Part shown: positions 7,259 through 12,084 of the stretch, piece by piece | Layout of the letters: each line of letters begins with the position of its first letter | Numbering within the stretch: position 1 is the stretch's first letter | NCBI GenBank assembly: GCA_025356185.1 | Contig: JANXUN010000301.1 | Coordinates: 1 to 12,084, forward strand | From: Gemmatimonadaceae bacterium | GTDB taxonomy: Bacteria; Gemmatimonadota; Gemmatimonadetes; Gemmatimonadales; Gemmatimonadaceae | Direction: 5' to 3' | Length of the DNA: 12,084 bases | The notes under the pieces: model-generated | What the model saw: only the letters and a program-made list of their open reading frames with translations | What the model was told of the DNA's origin: nothing | Databases searched by the model: none | Program-made: the position numbers and the translations under genes

Positions 7259-10200
7259 GTGACGCGAATCGCTTCGTATACCGCCCGATTGCCGTGGCCG
7301 ACTCGTCCGCTTGCGCCGACTTTCGCTGCAACAGCAACAAGCATTTGTGCGCTCATGCTTGGTGTCGGTCCGATCCCAGCCCAACACGTGCCAGGCGCGC
7401 CTTCGCCAAGCGTGCTGAGGACGAGCGCGGTTGCTGCTGTCGGCTTGAGCACCATAGCCGAAGCCGATGGGACGCGCCTGCTTCGGCGCCCCAGTGTCAG
7501 CAACAGCTTGATTGCTTTCGAGTACGCGGGCGACATCTGGACTGTGTCTCGGACTGGTGGACCGGCGCTGCGAATCACGGCGACCACCTCGGTCGAATCG
7601 AATCCATACTTCTCGCCTGACGGCGCCTGGATCGCGTACACTGCAATCGTTGGCGGCAATCCAGATGTATACGTCGTCCCAGCGAATGGAGGCGAGCCGC
7701 GCCGATTGACGTACAATCCTGGTGGTGATTTCGTCCGCGGCTGGACACCCGACGGACGTCGCGTGCTGTTTGCGTCGAGTCGCGCCACGCTTCCCACACC
7801 AGGTGCCAACGCGTTCTTCCGTCTCTGGACCGTGGCGGTGCAGGGCGGAATGCCAGACGAAATGCCGCTTCCGCGCGCGTTTACGGGCAGCTACTCCGCT
7901 GATGGCAAGCGCATGGCGTACCAGCCGCTATCGGTCGGACTCCTCGCCGGCGCATGGTCGGAGGATCAAGGCAGCCAGTGGCGCCGCTACCGCGGAGGGC
8001 GCACGCAGCCCATACACATCGTCAACCTCAGCGATTACTCCGAGACGACGCTGCCGTGGACGGACAGCAACGATACGCAACCAATGTGGGTGGGCAACAC
8101 GGTGTATTTCCTGTCGGATCGTGATAACACGGTCAATCTCTACAGCTACGATCTCGATACCAAAAAGCTGACGCAGCTGACGCATCACACCGACTTCGAC
8201 ATCATGAGCGCGTCGGCGGGTCAGGGCGTTGTTGCGTACGAGCAGGCGGGCTACGTTCACCTGCTGGATATGAAATCCGGTCAGTCTCATCAGGTCGTTG
8301 TCAACGTCGCGGGAAGCTTTCCGTGGGCGCAGCCGCAAATGAAGAATGTCAGCGCGCTCATTGCGGACGGGAGTCTCTCTCCGACGGGCATACGTGCCGT
8401 GTTCGAAGCTCGGGGTGACATCTTCACGATGTCAGCAAAGGGCAGTGATTACCGCAACATCACGCACAGCTCCAATGCGCATGAACGTAGCCCTGCATGG
8501 TCGCCAGATGGCGGACAGATCGCGTGGCTGTCCGACGTCAGTGGCGAATACGAACTGATGATTGGCGATCAGGCCGGAGCGTCGAAGCCGCGTGTGATTG
8601 CGTTGCCGTCTCATGCTTTTTTTTCAGAGATCAAGTGGTCGCCCGATGGACGTCGCATGCTCATTCGCGACAACAAGGCGCAACTGTTCATTGTTGATGT
8701 TGCAAGCGGCCATTTTACGAACGTTGATACTGACACGTACGATGAGCCCGGCCGAAGCTTTGATGCTGTTTGGTCGCCGGATTCAAAATGGGTGGCGTAT
8801 TCGAAGTCGCTGCAGAGTCATATGCGTTCGATCTTTCTGTACTCGACTGCTGCGTCATCGACACGGCGACTGGGCGACGGATTGGCAGACGCGATCTCAC
8901 CAGCGTTCGATCGCGATGGCAAGTATCTCTACTTCCTCGCGAGCACAGACTGGGCGCTCAAGAGCGGGTGGGTAGACATGACGGCGATGGGTGCGACGTA
9001 CAGTCGCAGCGTGTATGCGGTTGTGTTAAGCGCGGATGGCGCATCTCCAAGCCTGCCCCATTCGCAGGAGGAGGCCGCCAAGGTACAAGAGGCCAAAGAC
9101 TCCAGCGCTGCAGCGCCGACCATGAATGCCAACACCGCAACGAAGCCCCGTGAAACTCCTAACATTGCAAAAGAAACTTCCAGCAGCGCTCTTCCACTCG
9201 CGCCGGATCGTGCGAGGAGCAGTGCTGCGAGTTCGGTGTTTCACATCGAGCTGGACGGAATAGACGGTCGAATTGTACCGCTCAATATTCCACCAGGTGT
9301 GTATGCCAGTCTTTCAGCTGGCGCACCGGGCACGTTCTACTACACGGCAGCCCCGGCGGAAGGGCGGGGCGGTCTGCAGTTGTATCTCTATCAGGTGGCC
9401 GCGGAACAGACGGTTCCAATTCTCGCAGGGATTCAATCCTACGCGCTATCTGAAAACGGAAAGATGTTGCTGTACCGCGCGGGCCGCAGCTGGGGAATCG
9501 TGTCTGCCGAAAAGCCAGCCAAGGTTGGCGACGGCGCGCTGAATACGGCATCGATGCAAACCATGATTGATCCGCACGCAGAGTGGACCGAGATATTCAC
9601 GGAGATGTGGCGGCTTCAGCGCGAGTTCTTTTACGACGCGAAGATGCACGGCAACGATTGGGACGCGATTTACAAAAAGTACGAGCCAATGCTGAAGTCC
9701 GTGCAACATCGCGACGACCTTGCCTATCTCATGGCGTCCGTCGGAGGCGAACTGACCGTAGGTCACTCGTACACAAGCGGTCCGGGTGACGTGCCCGACA
9801 CGGAGCACGAGTCGGTAGGGCTGCTTGCCGCTGATTTCACGATGGAAAATGGCCGCTATCGAATCAGCCACATATACAAAAACGGACAGTGGAATCCGCA
9901 ACTGCACGCACCGCTCGATGTGCCTGGTCTCAATGTAAAGGTTGGAGATTACCTGCTCGAAGTGAACGGGCAACCGCTCACATCGACGGTGAATGTGTAC
10001 AGCCTCTTCATCGGCACTGCGGGTCGACAGACGACACTGCGCGTGAACAGCGCACCATCGGACGCCGGATCGCGCGTAGTGACTGTGGTACCGGTCGCGT
10101 CTGACGAGTCGATCAGGACACAAGCGTGGGTAGACGGGAATCGTCAACTTGTGGACAAGCTGTCTGGTGGCAAGCTCGCCTACGTGTGGGTCCCGAATAC

Positions 10201-10795
10201 TTCAGCGAACGGGTACTCGGCGTTCAATCGGTACTTCTTCGCGCAACAGGACAAAGCGGGTGTCATCATCGACGAGCGGTATAACCAGGGCGGTACCGTC
10301 GCGGACTACATCGTCGAACAGCTTAGCCGTCCGTTTATGGGGTATTTCGCCGAGCGAGCAGGGCAGACGTATGCGATGCCGATGGTTGGCATTAATGGTC
10401 CGAAAGTGATGGTGATAAATGAATCCGCAGGGTCGGGCGGTGACGCGATGCCGTACTTCTTCAAGAAAGCCGGGGTCGGTCCGCTCGTTGGTACCAGAAC
10501 GTGGGGCGGTCTTGTCGGCACCATTGGTGTACCAGCGACGATCGACGGTGGCGGAATGACCGCACCCGACCTCGCGTTCTACGACGTCGACGGAAAGTGG
10601 TCAATCGAGAACGAAGGAATTCCGCCGGATGTCGAAGTCAAGAATACGGCGGCCGACATGATTGCCGGTCACGACCGCCAGCTGGAGCGCGCGGTCGAGA
10701 TTGCCCTCGACTCACTGAAGAAAAATCCATTCAAGTTCGAGCCGAGGCCGGCGCCGATTAATCGCGTTAAGGGTGGCCTGCCAAAGCCACGCTAG
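7259..10795 (+). CDS. secreted tricorn-like S41 protease (beta-propellers, PDZ, catalytic core)
   Basis: A 1178-residue protease of the tricorn type (S41). Start GTG 7259 follows GGACG by 8 bases and gives a signal peptide with basic TRIASYTARLPWPTRP, hydrophobic TFAATATSICALMLGVG and a PAQ cleavage region. GTG 7175 adds 28 residues but lies within the predicted promoter's start zone. The order is: PD40/WD40-like propeller blades (about 75-625; repeats such as YFSPDG 118, WSPDG 414, WSPDGRR 460, WSPDSKW 505); an Ala/Ser/Thr-rich linker (about 594-660); a helical region (about 770-832, AEWTEIFTEMW); a PDZ domain (about 850-947); and the S41 core. By alignment from memory with archaeal tricorn, the catalytic residues are His836 (VGHSY), Ser1059 (NESAGSGGD) and Glu1117 (IENEG). 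Gly replaces tricorn Ser745, and Phe1030 replaces the S1-pocket Asp936, so specificity should differ. Archaeal tricorn is cytosolic and trims proteasome products; this one appears exported, so it probably degrades peptides in the envelope or outside the cell. Confidence 0.9.
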   Translation: MTRIASYTARLPWPTRPLAPTFAATATSICALMLGVGPIPAQHVPGAPSPSVLRTSAVAAVGLSTIAEADGTRLLRRPSVSNSLIAFEYAGDIWTVSRTGGPALRITATTSVESNPYFSPDGAWIAYTAIVGGNPDVYVVPANGGEPRRLTYNPGGDFVRGWTPDGRRVLFASSRATLPTPGANAFFRLWTVAVQGGMPDEMPLPRAFTGSYSADGKRMAYQPLSVGLLAGAWSEDQGSQWRRYRGGRTQPIHIVNLSDYSETTLPWTDSNDTQPMWVGNTVYFLSDRDNTVNLYSYDLDTKKLTQLTHHTDFDIMSASAGQGVVAYEQAGYVHLLDMKSGQSHQVVVNVAGSFPWAQPQMKNVSALIADGSLSPTGIRAVFEARGDIFTMSAKGSDYRNITHSSNAHERSPAWSPDGGQIAWLSDVSGEYELMIGDQAGASKPRVIALPSHAFFSEIKWSPDGRRMLIRDNKAQLFIVDVASGHFTNVDTDTYDEPGRSFDAVWSPDSKWVAYSKSLQSHMRSIFLYSTAASSTRRLGDGLADAISPAFDRDGKYLYFLASTDWALKSGWVDMTAMGATYSRSVYAVVLSADGASPSLPHSQEEAAKVQEAKDSSAAAPTMNANTATKPRETPNIAKETSSSALPLAPDRARSSAASSVFHIELDGIDGRIVPLNIPPGVYASLSAGAPGTFYYTAAPAEGRGGLQLYLYQVAAEQTVPILAGIQSYALSENGKMLLYRAGRSWGIVSAEKPAKVGDGALNTASMQTMIDPHAEWTEIFTEMWRLQREFFYDAKMHGNDWDAIYKKYEPMLKSVQHRDDLAYLMASVGGELTVGHSYTSGPGDVPDTEHESVGLLAADFTMENGRYRISHIYKNGQWNPQLHAPLDVPGLNVKVGDYLLEVNGQPLTSTVNVYSLFIGTAGRQTTLRVNSAPSDAGSRVVTVVPVASDESIRTQAWVDGNRQLVDKLSGGKLAYVWVPNTSANGYSAFNRYFFAQQDKAGVIIDERYNQGGTVADYIVEQLSRPFMGYFAERAGQTYAMPMVGINGPKVMVINESAGSGGDAMPYFFKKAGVGPLVGTRTWGGLVGTIGVPATIDGGGMTAPDLAFYDVDGKWSIENEGIPPDVEVKNTAADMIAGHDRQLERAVEIALDSLKKNPFKFEPRPAPINRVKGGLPKPR

Positions 10796-10832
10796 ACACG
10801 CGACAGTACAACCTCTATCCGAAGCCGCAGCC

Positions 10833-12084
10833 ATGTCTTTACGATGCATTCGATCGAGCCGTATCGCGCTGATCTTCGGCGTGACAACGATTGCCGCAAC
10901 GGCCCTGCGGGCCCAACCGGCGACGGTTGCTCAATTCGACGCCGACGTTGGCAAGGCCGTAAAGGCGTGGAAGGCGACCGGTTTGGCCATCGCCGTGGTC
11001 AGAAATGACACGGTGATTTTCGCCAAGGGATATGGCGTCAGAGAGCTGGGCAAGCCGGAGCCGATCGACGCTGACACGCGGTTCGCGATCGGGTCGACGA
11101 CAAAGGCAATGACCGCGCTGGCACTTGGAATGCTCGTCGACGAGGGCAAGGTGCGGTGGGACGCGCCCGTTGTCGATTACTTACCGGGTTTCCGTCTGTC
11201 CGATCCGTATGTCACGCGTGAACTCACGGTGCGCGACCTCCTCACGCATCGCACGGGGCTCGGCAACGCCGACCTGCTCTGGACCGGGGCCGACTACAGC
11301 TCCGATGAGATTTTCAGACGCACGTCGACGATACCGCTCGCCTATCCGTTCCGCTCGGGATTTGTCTACAACAACATCATGTTCGCGCTTGCAGGCGACA
11401 TCGTCCACGCCGTGTCGGGCATGCCATGGAACGCGTTCGTGGAATCGAGGATCCTGACGCCCCTCGGCATGAAGCACACCGTGACGCGGCTCGCCGCTAC
11501 CGAGGGACAACCCAACGTGGCCAGTCCCCACGGTGAGATCGACGGCACGCTGCACGTCATTCACAATCGCTCGGTCGATGCGGTGGCTCCCGCCGGCTCC
11601 GTTTGGTCGAGTGTGAACGACATGGCGCGATGGATGCGCTTCGTGCTCGATAGCGGGCGGGTTGATGGTCGGCGCCTGGTGAGCGACACGACGTTCAGAC
11701 AGTGGTTGTCGCCGCAAACCATCGCAGATCCCAACACGTATTCGGCCCTCGTGCTCTCCAAGCCGCACTTCTTCCTGTACGGGCTAGGCTGGTTCCTTCA
11801 GGACTACAATGGGCAAGCGGTGGCGATGCATACTGGCAGCATTGACGGGATGAGTGCCCTCATTGGGCTCATCCCCGACCGAAAGCTCGGCGTGTATGTG
11901 CTGGCGAACGAAGACCACGTCGAGCTGCGCCACGCACTCATGTACGAGGTGTTCGATCGCTTTGGCGGGGCCACTGGAGCGAAAAAGCGGGATTGGAGTG
12001 CCGAACTCCTTGCCATGTCGAACGCACAGCACGCGCAGGCCGTCGCGGCGCAAGCGCAGGTCCTCGCGCGCCGTGTGCTGGAGA
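10833..12084 (+). CDS. secreted beta-lactamase-fold serine hydrolase (class C / S12-like), 3' partial
   Basis: An open frame from ATG 10833 to the window end, 417 residues without a stop. A signal peptide is clear: SLRCIRSSR, then a hydrophobic stretch, with a cleavage site after LRA (residue 26). The three active-site motifs of the penicillin-binding/beta-lactamase fold are present: Ser88-Thr-Thr-Lys91 (SxxK), Tyr179-Asn-Asn181 (YxN) and His333-Thr-Gly335 (KTG equivalent as HTG). Other family blocks are LLTHRTGL and PAGSVWSS. Members include class C beta-lactamases, D-Ala-D-Ala carboxypeptidases, D-aminopeptidases and esterases, so the substrate is open; the HTG form is common in the esterase/peptidase branch. 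The domain ends near residue 375. An Ala/Gln-rich segment then leads off the end, where a C-terminal DUF3471-type domain often follows in such proteins, though it cannot be seen here. It starts 37 bp after the protease stop with no terminator and a poor ribosome site, suggesting an operon. Confidence 0.9.
   Translation, partial: MSLRCIRSSRIALIFGVTTIAATALRAQPATVAQFDADVGKAVKAWKATGLAIAVVRNDTVIFAKGYGVRELGKPEPIDADTRFAIGSTTKAMTALALGMLVDEGKVRWDAPVVDYLPGFRLSDPYVTRELTVRDLLTHRTGLGNADLLWTGADYSSDEIFRRTSTIPLAYPFRSGFVYNNIMFALAGDIVHAVSGMPWNAFVESRILTPLGMKHTVTRLAATEGQPNVASPHGEIDGTLHVIHNRSVDAVAPAGSVWSSVNDMARWMRFVLDSGRVDGRRLVSDTTFRQWLSPQTIADPNTYSALVLSKPHFFLYGLGWFLQDYNGQAVAMHTGSIDGMSALIGLIPDRKLGVYVLANEDHVELRHALMYEVFDRFGGATGAKKRDWSAELLAMSNAQHAQAVAAQAQVLARRVLE

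Noticed and set aside
9446..10147. A 233-codon open frame on the - strand inside the protease gene
   Set aside because: It is antisense to the helical and PDZ domains of the protease, with no recognisable protein features.

Overview
The window is GC-rich (near 60% by eye), and every supported gene lies on the + strand. A SusC/SusD-type outer-membrane pair, a set of exported or lipid-anchored hydrolases, and the SusD ending (a CFPLPDVER...NNP block) in a high-GC background suggest a Gemmatimonadota bacterium. That assignment is inferred from protein style; there is no rRNA or other marker here.

Layout: (1) 1-319, the 3' end of an APC-family amino-acid permease. (2) 436-2364, a complete lipoprotein alpha/beta-hydrolase of the CocE/NonD (X-Pro dipeptidyl-peptidase-like) family. 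(3) 2365-2533, a short gap with a weak possible terminator and a candidate promoter. (4) 2534-5572 and 5609-6913, a SusC/RagA TonB-dependent transporter and its SusD/RagB lipoprotein partner, closed by a very strong intrinsic terminator at 6943-6975. (5) 6914-7258, a 345-bp non-coding region with several small inverted and tandem repeats and a good sigma70-like promoter. (6) 7259-10795, a secreted tricorn-type S41 protease. (7) 10833-12084, a secreted beta-lactamase-fold serine hydrolase running off the window end, 37 bp after the protease and probably co-transcribed with it.

Taken together the genes look like a nutrient-scavenging locus aimed at peptides or acylated amino compounds rather than glycans. 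Three extracytoplasmic serine hydrolases of peptidase or amidase type would produce small products. The SusCD pair would carry oligomers across the outer membrane, and the permease could take amino acids across the inner membrane. No carbohydrate-active enzyme is visible. This functional link is inference; the gene families are well supported by sequence motifs. No CRISPR array, tRNA, rRNA, insertion sequence or phage gene was seen.
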